This document shows positions 1 through 5,881 of a stretch of 8,189 nucleotides of DNA, one piece after another. The position numbers and the translations under genes are program-made. This DNA is from an uncultured Collinsella sp. (GTDB taxonomy: Bacteria; Actinomycetota; Coriobacteriia; Coriobacteriales; Coriobacteriaceae): positions 1 to 8,189 of the forward strand of contig UQWK01000068.1 in NCBI GenBank assembly GCA_900544725.1, given 5' to 3'. The notes under the pieces are model-generated. The model did not search any database and was not told the DNA's origin. It worked only from the letters and a program-made list of their open reading frames with translations. Numbering within the stretch: position 1 is the stretch's first letter; every line of letters begins with the position of its first letter.

Positions 1-1
1 G

Positions 2-889
2 GGCTATGCCGCAGCCATTTATGCGGCGCGTGCCAACCTGACCACAACCGTGATTGAGCAAGGCATGTCGGGCGGACAGATCGCCACAACAAATGAGGTT
101 GAAAACTATCCGGGCATTCCGCTCCTGAGCGGTGCCGAGCTGGGTGAACGTTTTCAGCAGCATGCAGAAGGCTTGGGGGCACAAGTCGAATGGAGTATGG
201 TGACGGGTATCGATTACGATGCGGATGCGTCGTTGTTTACCGTACACCACGACACGGGCGACACGATAGCTCGAAGCGTCATTGCCTGCATGGGTGCTAC
301 GCCGCGCTCAGCTGGCTTTGTTGGCGAGGATACGTATCGCGGCCGCGGTGTTTCGTATTGCGCAACATGCGATGGCATGTTCTTCCGCGGAAAACAGGTC
401 TTTGTAATCGGTGGCGGAAATGCGGCATGTGAAGAGGCATTGTTCCTGTCCGACATTGCCAGCAGTGTGACCATCGTGCTGCGTCGTGATCAGTTCCGCG
501 CACCCGAAGGCGTGGTTCAGAAGGTGCTTGCAAAAGACAATATTTCAGTTAGGTACCAAACTAGTATTGTCGAGCTTTCGGGCGAGGCGATGCCTACGAC
601 GATTGCATTTAAGGACAACGCAACCGGTGAAACTCATTCCGAGTCCTTCGATCCCGGTTCGTTTGGCATCTTTGTCTTTACCGGCACGCAGCCCCATACC
701 GAGCTTGTCAAGGATCTGGTCGATCTGTCGTCCGATGGCGGCATTGTCACCGACGATTCGATGGCCACCCGTACGCCAGGCTTATTTGCAGCCGGCGATA
801 TCCGTTCCAAGCGTTTACGTCAGGTTGTGACCGCCGTTTCGGACGGAGCCATAGCGTCAACCAGCGCATATGCTTTCCTACGCGGATAA
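2..889 (+). CDS. trxB: Thioredoxin reductase (NADPH), 5'-truncated by window edge
   Basis: This FAD-dependent enzyme transfers electrons from NADPH to thioredoxin in the cytoplasm. The reading frame is open from base 2, so the true start lies upstream. The first visible residues, GYAAAIYAARA, are the tail of the N-terminal FAD dinucleotide-binding motif (normally GxGPAGY). The redox-active disulfide is CATC in SYCATCDG, with its cysteine codons at 359-361 and 368-370. The second nucleotide-binding motif, VIGGGNAACEEALFL, follows directly and binds NADPH. The C-terminal FAD motif GLFAAGDIRSKRLRQVVTAVSDGAIA ends the protein in the usual way. Apart from the missing first residues the gene looks intact. 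A hairpin terminator follows 40 bases after the stop. Other flavoprotein disulfide reductases are unlikely given the CATC spacing, although a ferredoxin-dependent or otherwise specialised TrxR paralogue cannot be excluded. Confidence 0.95.
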   Translation, partial: GYAAAIYAARANLTTTVIEQGMSGGQIATTNEVENYPGIPLLSGAELGERFQQHAEGLGAQVEWSMVTGIDYDADASLFTVHHDTGDTIARSVIACMGATPRSAGFVGEDTYRGRGVSYCATCDGMFFRGKQVFVIGGGNAACEEALFLSDIASSVTIVLRRDQFRAPEGVVQKVLAKDNISVRYQTSIVELSGEAMPTTIAFKDNATGETHSESFDPGSFGIFVFTGTQPHTELVKDLVDLSSDGGIVTDDSMATRTPGLFAAGDIRSKRLRQVVTAVSDGAIASTSAYAFLRG

Positions 890-929
890 GTACGATAATA
901 TATCTTATGTAAGGTTGCTATCTTTAAAC

Positions 930-976
930 AAAGTGGTTTGACGGTGCATCAATGTACAGTCCAACCACTTTTTCTT
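930..976 (+). terminator. Rho-independent terminator after trxB
   Basis: The left arm AAAGTGGTTTGAC (930-942) pairs with GTCCAACCACTTT (959-971), with one mismatch (T939 against C962). The inner bases GTGCA (944-948) and TGTAC (953-957) extend the stem around a TCAA loop, with one G-T pair. The right arm runs into TTTTTCTT (969-976). The stem is long and the T-tract good, so termination of trxB transcripts is likely. Confidence 0.85.
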
Positions 977-993
977 GGCGGCTATGTGGTATC

Positions 994-1019
994 CAAAACT
1001 AGATAACCTAGAATACAAT
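994..1019 (+). promoter_or_regulatory. Candidate promoter and operator of the DUF1836 gene
   Basis: TACAAT at 1014-1019 is a plausible -10 box, 24 bases before the start codon. No good -35 hexamer sits 16-18 bases upstream, so the promoter may be weak or need an activator. CAAAACTAGATAACC (994-1008) lies just upstream of the -10 box. It matches 14 of 15 bases of one arm-plus-loop segment of the inverted repeat upstream of degV (2653-2667, read on the - strand). GGTATC at 988-993 forms an imperfect partner for GATAACC at 1002-1008. Assignment as an operator is inference. Confidence 0.4.
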
Positions 1020-1032
1020 ATAGAAAATGAAC

Positions 1033-1038
1033 GGAGGA
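1033..1038 (+). promoter_or_regulatory. Ribosome binding site fixing the DUF1836 start
   Basis: GGAGGA lies 5 bases upstream of the ATG at 1044. The same frame is open from an ATG at 975, but that start falls inside the trxB terminator and would place the -10 box inside the gene, so 1044 is preferred. Confidence 0.85.
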
Positions 1039-1043
1039 TCCTT

Positions 1044-1655
1044 ATGAACCACGTCAAACATGTTATCCCGATGTCCGATACATCGGTCAGCATTAAGCCT
1101 GAGGATATTCAACCGACGGTGCTGCCGGACGCATTTATTCAGTCCGATATGGTGGGTAAACTTAACGCATTGAGCCTGCCACGCTATGACCAGCTACCCA
1201 ACGTAACGCTCTATCGCGATCAGGTTATTGAATATGTTGCGCTGTGGATGGAGCCACTTTCGATTTGCGTAGAGCAGCCCGTTATCACGCCATCTATGAT
1301 CAATAACTACGTGAAGGTCGGCCTCGTTCCCGCGCCGGTTAAAAAACAGTATGGCCGTGAGCAGATTGCGCGTCTCATCGCCATTTGTATCTTTAAGCAG
1401 GTGCTGCCCATCGCTGCGGTTCAGGCACTCTTTAATATTCAGCGCTTGAGCTACGACGCTCCGACGGCTTTCGATTATGTTGTCGATCAACTCGAGGCAT
1501 CGATTCGTGCGGCGTTTTCCGTCGAGCAGACTCCCGTGCCCGATACCGCACATCAGGTTACGCGCGAATCGCTGCTCGTACGCAGTGCGGTTTCGTCTTT
1601 CGTATCGAAGGCGTACCTGATGAGCTACCTCAAGTTCAATGGGTTTAATAGCTAA
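1044..1655 (+). CDS. DUF1836 domain protein, putative helix-turn-helix regulator
   Basis: This is a 203-residue protein of unknown exact function. Residues about 45-150 match the DUF1836 pattern as I know it: LPRYDQLPNVTLYRDQVIEY, then ITPSMINNYVKVGLVP at 81-96, then KKQYGREQIARLIAICIFKQVL. The ITPSMINNYVK segment followed by a tyrosine-containing wing resembles the winged helix of MerR-like DNA-binding proteins, so a role in transcription is likely but unproven. No ligand domain is recognisable in the C-terminal 50 residues. The N-terminal 44 residues are family-variable. The start is chosen from GGAGGA at 1033-1038. The gene stands alone, between the trxB terminator and a hairpin shared with the convergent degV. 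Its promoter region shares a sequence with that of degV, which would fit regulation of both genes by one protein, perhaps this one. Confidence 0.85.
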   Translation: MNHVKHVIPMSDTSVSIKPEDIQPTVLPDAFIQSDMVGKLNALSLPRYDQLPNVTLYRDQVIEYVALWMEPLSICVEQPVITPSMINNYVKVGLVPAPVKKQYGREQIARLIAICIFKQVLPIAAVQALFNIQRLSYDAPTAFDYVVDQLEASIRAAFSVEQTPVPDTAHQVTRESLLVRSAVSSFVSKAYLMSYLKFNGFNS

Positions 1656-1667
1656 CCGAGGTATAAG

Positions 1668-1708
1668 ACGGGCGGGATAAAGAGCCGCTGGCCCCTTATC
1701 CCGCCCGT
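1668..1708. terminator. Hairpin between convergent DUF1836 and degV genes
   Basis: ACGGGCGGGATAA (1668-1680) and TTATCCCGCCCGT (1696-1708) form a perfect 13-bp stem. GCC-GCT-GGC inside the loop can pair further. The T-tracts are weak on both sides (ATGTTTGTCT on the + strand, CTTATAC on the - strand). Its position between two convergent stop codons supports a bidirectional terminator. Confidence 0.7.
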
Positions 1709-1727
1709 ATGTTTGTCTAGTTGGACA

Positions 1728-2594
1728 TTATCGACCCGAAGCCACGCCCATGCCGTAGCCGATGATGAGGCCGTGCATCTCGGCATAGTATGAATCTAGC
1801 CCGTTACAGGGCATGATGATAGTCCTTGAGCCAGGCCAATGCTCGACAATGCGGTCAGCAAGCGCCTGGGCTCCAGCTTCGTTCTCAACGTGATCGATGA
1901 TGACCTCGCCGCCCGTGAAACCCTCCGCCTCCATGGTGTCAATAATCTTGGTGAGCATCTTCTTTTCGCCACGCGTATGCCCAACGAGTTCAATTTCGCC
2001 CGCTTCGCTCGCCGTGCCCAAAATGCGGATATTGAGCTTGTTGGCAATAACGCCGGCCGCCTTGGGGATACGTCCGGCCTTCGCAAGGTTTTCGTAATTG
2101 CACAAACTAAAGAGGATCTTGCTGTTTTGCTCCAAGCTTTCGAAGTAGGCGCAAGCGTTCTCAAAGGAGGCATCCGGGTTGCTTGCAAGATAGCGGTCGA
2201 ACAGCAGGAAGATCAAATCCATTTTGCCACCTGCGGCTCGCGAGTTAACCAAATGAATCTGACGATCCGGCTCCTCGGCAAGCACCATGTCACGTGCGGT
2301 GGCCGCGGCATTGTAGCTTCCCGAGACGCCCTCGGAGATGGGCATGCAGATCGTCTTGTCGGCAAGCCTGAAGAGTTCGGCCCACTCCCCTACGCTTGGA
2401 CAGGCGCTCGAAGAAGCGCTCGACTCCTCCTGCACGGCGCAATTGAGCTCGTGAACATCGAGCGAGAGGTCGTCGACAAATTCGCGCTCCCCCACTCGGA
2501 TCTTAAGGGGTGCAAATGCAAAGGTGGTATGAGGTGCGGTTGGCTGCCAATCGCGAAGATTGCAGCTCGAATCGGAGATAAGCGCCCAGCTCAT
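1728..2594 (-). CDS. DegV family protein (putative fatty-acid-binding)
   Basis: DegV/FakB proteins bind a long-chain fatty acid; well-studied members present it to a fatty acid kinase for phospholipid synthesis. No kinase subunit is visible here. The length of 288 residues is normal. Family landmarks appear in order: ISDSSCNL (6-13), APLKIRVGEREFVDD (28-42), SACPSVGEW (63-71, the place of the usual TSQPS), ISEGVSGSYNAA (86-97, the place of LSGTY), LVNSRAAGGK (115-124), and NLAKAGRIPKAAGVIANKLNIRIL (169-192), followed by HTRGEKKM. The C-terminus IIGYGMGV replaces the more usual H-x-GPG, so a residue often implicated in the lipid pocket seems to be absent. The start at 2594 is supported by AAAGGA (bases 2601-2606), 6 bases upstream. 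The gene appears monocistronic: its own -10 box lies upstream and a shared hairpin lies downstream. Confidence 0.88.
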   Translation of the reverse strand: MSWALISDSSCNLRDWQPTAPHTTFAFAPLKIRVGEREFVDDLSLDVHELNCAVQEESSASSSACPSVGEWAELFRLADKTICMPISEGVSGSYNAAATARDMVLAEEPDRQIHLVNSRAAGGKMDLIFLLFDRYLASNPDASFENACAYFESLEQNSKILFSLCNYENLAKAGRIPKAAGVIANKLNIRILGTASEAGEIELVGHTRGEKKMLTKIIDTMEAEGFTGGEVIIDHVENEAGAQALADRIVEHWPGSRTIIMPCNGLDSYYAEMHGLIIGYGMGVASGR

Positions 2595-2623
2595 TGAGGG
2601 TCCTTTCTATTTGTTCCTCAACA

Positions 2624-2652
2624 ATTATAGCCGTCTTTCTCATCAATTGGAC
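2624..2652 (-). promoter_or_regulatory. Candidate promoter of degV
   Basis: On the - strand a perfect TATAAT (+ strand 2624-2629) lies about 30 bases upstream of the degV ATG. The hexamer 17 bases further upstream is GTCCAA (2647-2652), a poor -35 match. It overlaps the edge of the 15-bp inverted repeat. A strong -10 with a weak -35 covered by a palindrome suggests a regulated promoter. Confidence 0.5.
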
Positions 2653-2685
2653 GGCTATCTAGTTTTGAATACTAGATAGCCGTCC
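2649..2685. promoter_or_regulatory. Perfect 15-bp inverted repeat, candidate operator upstream of degV
   Basis: GGACGGCTATCTAGT (2649-2663) and ACTAGATAGCCGTCC (2671-2685) are exact reverse complements around a 7-base spacer, TTTGAAT. No T-run follows on either strand, so it does not look like a terminator. The 9-base core GACGGCTAT (- strand reading) occurs a third time at 2627-2635, overlapping the degV -10 box. A DNA operator is the simplest reading. An RNA structure is possible if transcription starts further upstream. Confidence 0.55.
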
Positions 2686-2710
2686 TGATCTTAAGACAAA
2701 CGGTAGGCGC

Positions 2711-2749
2711 AAAAAGAATGGGCCTCGTGACTCAAGATCGCGAGGCCCA
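2711..2749 (-). terminator. Rho-independent terminator of the NlpC/P60 operon
   Basis: On the - strand, TGGGCCTCG (2741-2749) and CGAGGCCCA (2719-2727) form a 9-bp GC-rich stem. It is followed by TTCTTTTTG (2710-2718), a good T-tract. It lies 24 bases past the stop of the NlpC/P60 gene and would end the whole minus-strand operon. Confidence 0.85.
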
Positions 2750-2772
2750 CGTTCGTTCGCTGTAGTAATAAA

Positions 2773-3894
2773 TTAGTAGCGTACGAAGATGTAGTTGTTG
2801 TTCATACCGGCTGCGACGGAGCTGATGATAACGCCCGTGCTGTAGTCGGAAGCATGGATCATCTGGCCGTTACCAATGTAGATGCCAGTGTGGTAAGAGT
2901 TAACAACGACATCACCAGGCTGGGGATCGGACACGCGGGTCCAGCCCATGAAGGTGCCCGTGGTGCCAAGGCGGCAATAACGGCCGGTGAGGCAGTAGCT
3001 TACAAAGCCGGAGCAGTCAAAGCTGTTCGGGCCAATGCCGCCCCAGGAATAAGCGCAACCAAGCTTGCTATAAGCGCGAGAAACAACGGAGCCGCCGTCA
3101 ACGGACTGGCTCGGTGCGGAAGGCGTCGGAGCCGGAGCGGGCGTCACGGGCTGCGGCGTGGGAGCAGGAGCGGGAGCAGGCGCGGGCGTGTTGCCGCCGC
3201 CATTGTTGGTCGTGCCGCCACCATTATTGGTGTTCTCGGTCGTACCGGCGGTGTCGTTGCTCACCGTGGCCTTTTCGGCGGTGCTGGCATTGATGCCAGC
3301 CTGCAGCGCGGCGTTGGCCTCGGCCTCGGCAGCAAGCTCGGCCTGCAGCTGTGAATCCAGGGAGTTCACGACATTCTGGGCCTCAGCCTGCTGGGCGTTG
3401 AGCTCGTCGACCTTCTTCTGTGTCGCGGCGACGTTCTTCTCCTGCTCGGTCTGCTTATCGGTGAGCTGCTGCTTAAGGTCCTTGACCTCCTGAATGGTCT
3501 GGGCCTGCTTGTCGGACACCTTGCCGTAGTAGAAGAGACGGTTGAGCATGTCGGCCAGATCGTCGACGCCCGTCAAAACCTGAAGGAGACTCAGACCGCC
3601 GGTCTTGTACTCACCGGCAACGTAGGACGAAAGCTTTGCCTGACCTTGGGCAATCTCTTGCTGCTTTTGCGTGATCTCGCCTGCAGTCTGATCAAGCTCC
3701 TGCGTCTGTGCGGAGAGTTCTTCATGAATTTGCTGGGTTTGGGTGCCAATCTGCTCGAGCTTGGTACGGGCAGCGGCAAGGTCGGATGCGGTATCGGCGT
3801 ATGCCGGAGCCACGAGGCCCAGGCCCAAAACACAAGCGAGGGTTGCCGTAGCAGCGCAGCGTGCCATGTTTTTGTGCGTGTTTGCTGTGCGCAT
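2773..3894 (-). CDS. Secreted coiled-coil NlpC/P60 peptidoglycan hydrolase
   Basis: This is a 373-residue exported cell-wall endopeptidase, probably cutting peptide stems of peptidoglycan. The N-terminus is a signal peptide: charged start, hydrophobic core LACVLGLGLVAP, likely cleavage after AYA at residue 33. Residues about 34-200 are rich in Gln, Glu, Lys and Ala with heptad character, a coiled coil as in CwlO/PcsB-type hydrolases. Residues 211-262 are a flexible linker, first Asn/Gly/Thr-rich, then Pro-Ala repeats. The NlpC/P60 domain fills residues 266-373. Catalytic residues are visible: Cys294 in DCSGF, His335 in YHTGIYIG and His347 in MIHAS. The start has AAAGGA (3901-3906) 6 bases upstream. 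It is the last gene of the operon, 32 bases after apt. The coiled coil suggests control by a partner, FtsEX-like in known relatives, but no partner is encoded here. Confidence 0.92.
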   Translation of the reverse strand: MRTANTHKNMARCAATATLACVLGLGLVAPAYADTASDLAAARTKLEQIGTQTQQIHEELSAQTQELDQTAGEITQKQQEIAQGQAKLSSYVAGEYKTGGLSLLQVLTGVDDLADMLNRLFYYGKVSDKQAQTIQEVKDLKQQLTDKQTEQEKNVAATQKKVDELNAQQAEAQNVVNSLDSQLQAELAAEAEANAALQAGINASTAEKATVSNDTAGTTENTNNGGGTTNNGGGNTPAPAPAPAPTPQPVTPAPAPTPSAPSQSVDGGSVVSRAYSKLGCAYSWGGIGPNSFDCSGFVSYCLTGRYCRLGTTGTFMGWTRVSDPQPGDVVVNSYHTGIYIGNGQMIHASDYSTGVIISSVAAGMNNNYIFVRY

Positions 3895-3926
3895 GGAGCT
3901 TCCTTTCCGGTATCTAAGGGTAGCGG

Positions 3927-4457
3927 CTAGTCCACCGTTACCAGACTAAAGAGCTCAACGTCCTCGTTAGAAGGCGTGAGCTTCTTTCGCGGGTTGAGAA
4001 ACGCAAGCTCAAGGATACAACCGTAGCCTACAAGCTTTGCGCCCATATCTCGCACCAGTTTACCTGTTGCCTCGACGGTTCCGCCCGTCGCGACCAAGTC
4101 GTCCAGAATCAACACGGTATCTTTAGAGCTGATAGCGTCGGCGTGGATCTCGATAGAATCCGTTCCATACTCGAGCTCGTAGCTCTCGCTTACCGTCTTG
4201 CGCGGCAGTTTACCCGGCTTGCGTGCGGGAACAAAGCCGGCACCCAGGGCGACAGCCACGGGCACACCGACCATAAAGCCACGAGCCTCGGGGCCGACGA
4301 CCTTGGTAATGCCCATGTCGGCAAAATGCTCGGCGAGCGCATCGACCATGGCCTTCAGGGCCTCGGGATTGCCAAAGAGCGGCGTGATGTCCTTAAAGAC
4401 GACTCCGGGCTCGGGATAGTCGGGAATATCGACGATATGAGATTCGAAGTCGTACAT
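3927..4457 (-). CDS. apt: Adenine phosphoribosyltransferase
   Basis: This cytoplasmic purine-salvage enzyme makes AMP and pyrophosphate from adenine and PRPP. The PRPP-binding motif is VLILDDLVATGGT at residues 115-127. Other family marks are PEPGVVFKDITPLF (15-28), VVGPEARGFMVGVPVA (53-68) and the flexible loop ARKPGKLPRKTVSESYELEYG (78-98). The whole protein is 176 residues, the usual APRT size. An in-frame ATG at 4470-4472 would add MKGHA, but it overlaps the Shine-Dalgarno sequence AAAGG that serves the ATG at 4455-4457, so the shorter form is preferred. The gene lies 36 bases after the MerR stop and 32 bases before the NlpC/P60 start, consistent with co-transcription. Nothing abnormal is seen. 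Confidence 0.93.
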   Translation of the reverse strand: MYDFESHIVDIPDYPEPGVVFKDITPLFGNPEALKAMVDALAEHFADMGITKVVGPEARGFMVGVPVAVALGAGFVPARKPGKLPRKTVSESYELEYGTDSIEIHADAISSKDTVLILDDLVATGGTVEATGKLVRDMGAKLVGYGCILELAFLNPRKKLTPSNEDVELFSLVTVD

Positions 4458-4464
4458 TGCGTGA

Positions 4465-4469
4465 CCTTT
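4465..4469 (-). promoter_or_regulatory. Ribosome binding site deciding the apt start
   Basis: On the - strand AAAGG (+ strand CCTTT) lies 7 bases upstream of the ATG at 4455-4457. The alternative upstream ATG at 4470-4472 overlaps its first base and has no comparable site. Confidence 0.65.
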
Positions 4470-4493
4470 CATAGATTGCCGGATGGACGGCGG

Positions 4494-5378
4494 TTATTTA
4501 CTCGTGTTAGCAGACGAGCTATGCGAGGGGACGACGACCTTGGACGGCTGAACGAGCGACTCGTCGTGCGCGGCAACCGCGGGGACGCTTGCCCCATCGC
4601 TTTTAGCCTTGGTGGATTCGGAACGCGCAATCTCCTCATCGAGAGCATCAATGTCAGCGTCCTCGACCACGGCGTTGAGCGACTCAAAGACACGGTTCTT
4701 AAGGAGCGCGGTGTGCACACCCTCGGTGAGGTCGTGCAGCTTCTTAAAAGCGCGCTCGAGCTTGGCGTCGCGCTCGTCATCGGAGGTATCCATGCCGAGC
4801 ATGCTCACGAGAACCTGCTCAAACATCGAAGACTCGCGGTTTGCCGACGATACGTACTGACGCAGGTTACGCGGCTCAATGTGGAAGCGCGACAGCTCCG
4901 AGCAGTAACGGATAATCGGAAAATCTCGGCCATCGACGAGCTCTCGGTTCTGCGGGCTCTTAATGATGCGGATAAGATCGTTCTCGGCAAGGGAGCGGAT
5001 AAACGAGATCTCGACGCCGAGCATGTCGGGAATGGTCTCGATGGGATGCAGCTTTTGCTTGGTCTCCTTGGGCTCCGTCTTAAGCGGAACATCCGACAGA
5101 AGACCCACCTCGTAAGCCAACGTGGACAGGTCCGTTGCGTTTTCCAAGCGCTGCTTAATGACGTTGAGCGGCATGTAGCGGGTCTTCTGCAGGTGCAGGA
5201 TGACCTCGAGACGGTCAACGTCTTCCTTGGAGTACTGGCGATACCCCTTAGGCGTACGATGAGGGGTGATGAGCCCCTCATCTTCTAGAAATCTAATTTT
5301 TGAGTTCGATAGATCGGGGTATGCGCCTCGAAGTAGATTGACGACCTGGCCGATACTCAGATAATTGCGTTCGGCCAT
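4494..5378 (-). CDS. MerR family transcriptional regulator, FtsR-like
   Basis: This is a 294-residue DNA-binding regulator. Residues 7-80 are a MerR-type winged helix: YLSIGQVVNLLRGAYPDL, SKIRFLEDEGLITPHRTPKGYRQYS, and DVDRLEVILHLQKTRYMPLNVIKQRL. The non-canonical AYPDL..SKIRFLE form is typical of the actinobacterial FtsR/Rv1828 group, which controls ftsZ and division in Corynebacterium. A second region, about residues 115-180, contains IPDMLGVEISFIRSLAENDLI and FHIEPRNLRQYVSSANRESSMFEQ, matching the conserved C-terminal part of that group as I recall it. Residues from about 235 are low-complexity, Ser/Ala/Asp-rich and probably disordered. The ATG lies 3 bases after the FHA stop, and the likely Shine-Dalgarno GGTGAG (5385-5390) is inside the FHA gene, so translation is probably coupled. 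Gene order FHA then MerR matches garA-Rv1828 and odhI-ftsR. The target genes here are not known. Confidence 0.85.
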   Translation of the reverse strand: MAERNYLSIGQVVNLLRGAYPDLSNSKIRFLEDEGLITPHRTPKGYRQYSKEDVDRLEVILHLQKTRYMPLNVIKQRLENATDLSTLAYEVGLLSDVPLKTEPKETKQKLHPIETIPDMLGVEISFIRSLAENDLIRIIKSPQNRELVDGRDFPIIRYCSELSRFHIEPRNLRQYVSSANRESSMFEQVLVSMLGMDTSDDERDAKLERAFKKLHDLTEGVHTALLKNRVFESLNAVVEDADIDALDEEIARSESTKAKSDGASVPAVAAHDESLVQPSKVVVPSHSSSANTSK

Positions 5379-5381
5379 TAC

Positions 5382-5816
5382 CTACTCACCGGTTTCGATG
5401 CGCTCCGGCGTGCTCTCGTGGTAGATGAGCGTGAACGTACCGATTTGAACGGAAGAGCCGTCGTGCAGCGGAGCACCGTTGACGATGGCGCCGTCGACCC
5501 AGGTGCCGTTGAGCGAGCCCAGATCCTCAATACGAGCGCCCAGGCCCTCGCGAATAATGCGTGCGTGGCTGCGCGAGACAGTCATGTCGTTGAGGAAGAT
5601 GCCGTTCGCGGGATCGCGGCCGATGGTGGTCACGTCGTCCTCGAGCTCAAAGGCAGCTCCGGTCTGCGGGCCCTTGACGATGGACAGAACCGGAGCGGTG
5701 ATGCGCACGTTGGCCATGAGGTCGGGAACGGTGACATCGCTCGAAGGAACACGGAAAACGCAGGTAGCGTCCGCAGTCTTATCGTTCTGAGGCATATTGT
5801 TAACCTTGTTGTCCAT
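5382..5816 (-). CDS. FHA domain protein, GarA/OdhI-like
   Basis: This small 144-residue phosphothreonine-binding protein has one FHA domain, about residues 50-135. The conserved phosphopeptide-binding residues are present: TIGRDPANGIFLND (Gly-Arg), VSRSHARI (Ser, His) and DLGSLNGTWVDG (Asn-Gly). The N-terminal tail carries DATCVFR (16-22), which aligns with the ETTSVFR phosphorylation motif of GarA/OdhI. Thr18 would be the PknB-type site, while the preceding threonine is replaced by Ala17. In relatives, phosphorylation makes the tail bind its own FHA domain, and this switches control of 2-oxoglutarate dehydrogenase and glutamate metabolism. Whether this holds here is inference. The start at 5816 has AGGGG 5 bases upstream. 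A second ATG seven codons in, with AAGG before it, is also possible and would keep the motif. It overlaps no neighbour but sits 3 bases from the FtsR-like gene. Confidence 0.88.
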   Translation of the reverse strand: MDNKVNNMPQNDKTADATCVFRVPSSDVTVPDLMANVRITAPVLSIVKGPQTGAAFELEDDVTTIGRDPANGIFLNDMTVSRSHARIIREGLGARIEDLGSLNGTWVDGAIVNGAPLHDGSSVQIGTFTLIYHESTPERIETGE

Positions 5817-5833
5817 GACAACCCCTATCTAAC

Positions 5834-5871
5834 GCGGCTACGCCGCAAAGAATGAACCGTACGTAATCATA
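5834..5871 (-). promoter_or_regulatory. Short hairpin and possible -10 box upstream of the FHA gene
   Basis: In the 65-base gap before the FHA gene, GCGGC-TAC-GCCGC (5834-5846) forms a small hairpin without a following T-tract. On the - strand TATGAT (5866-5871) resembles a -10 box, but no convincing -35 is found. It could be a weak internal promoter or simply a spacer. Confidence 0.25.
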
Positions 5872-5881
5872 CCCCAACGAC

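Noticed and set aside
930..976. The hairpin after trxB as an operator or riboswitch of the DUF1836 gene
   Set aside because: Its stem followed by TTTTTCTT is an ordinary terminator and lies before the candidate DUF1836 promoter.
1839..2597. 252-codon open frame on the + strand opposite degV
   Set aside because: It is antisense to degV, which has family motifs and a ribosome site; the translation resembles nothing known to me.
2649..2685. The 15-bp inverted repeat as a rho-independent terminator
   Set aside because: Neither strand has a T-tract after the stem, and the NlpC/P60 operon already ends at the better hairpin at 2711-2749.
3150..3190. Repeated GGAGC-type units considered as a tandem repeat or CRISPR-like array
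   Set aside because: They encode the Pro-Ala linker of the NlpC/P60 protein in frame; there are no spacers or regular repeats.
4143..5288. 381-codon open frame on the + strand opposite the FtsR-like and apt genes
   Set aside because: It is antisense to two well-supported genes, has no ribosome site or family resemblance, and arises from their codon bias.
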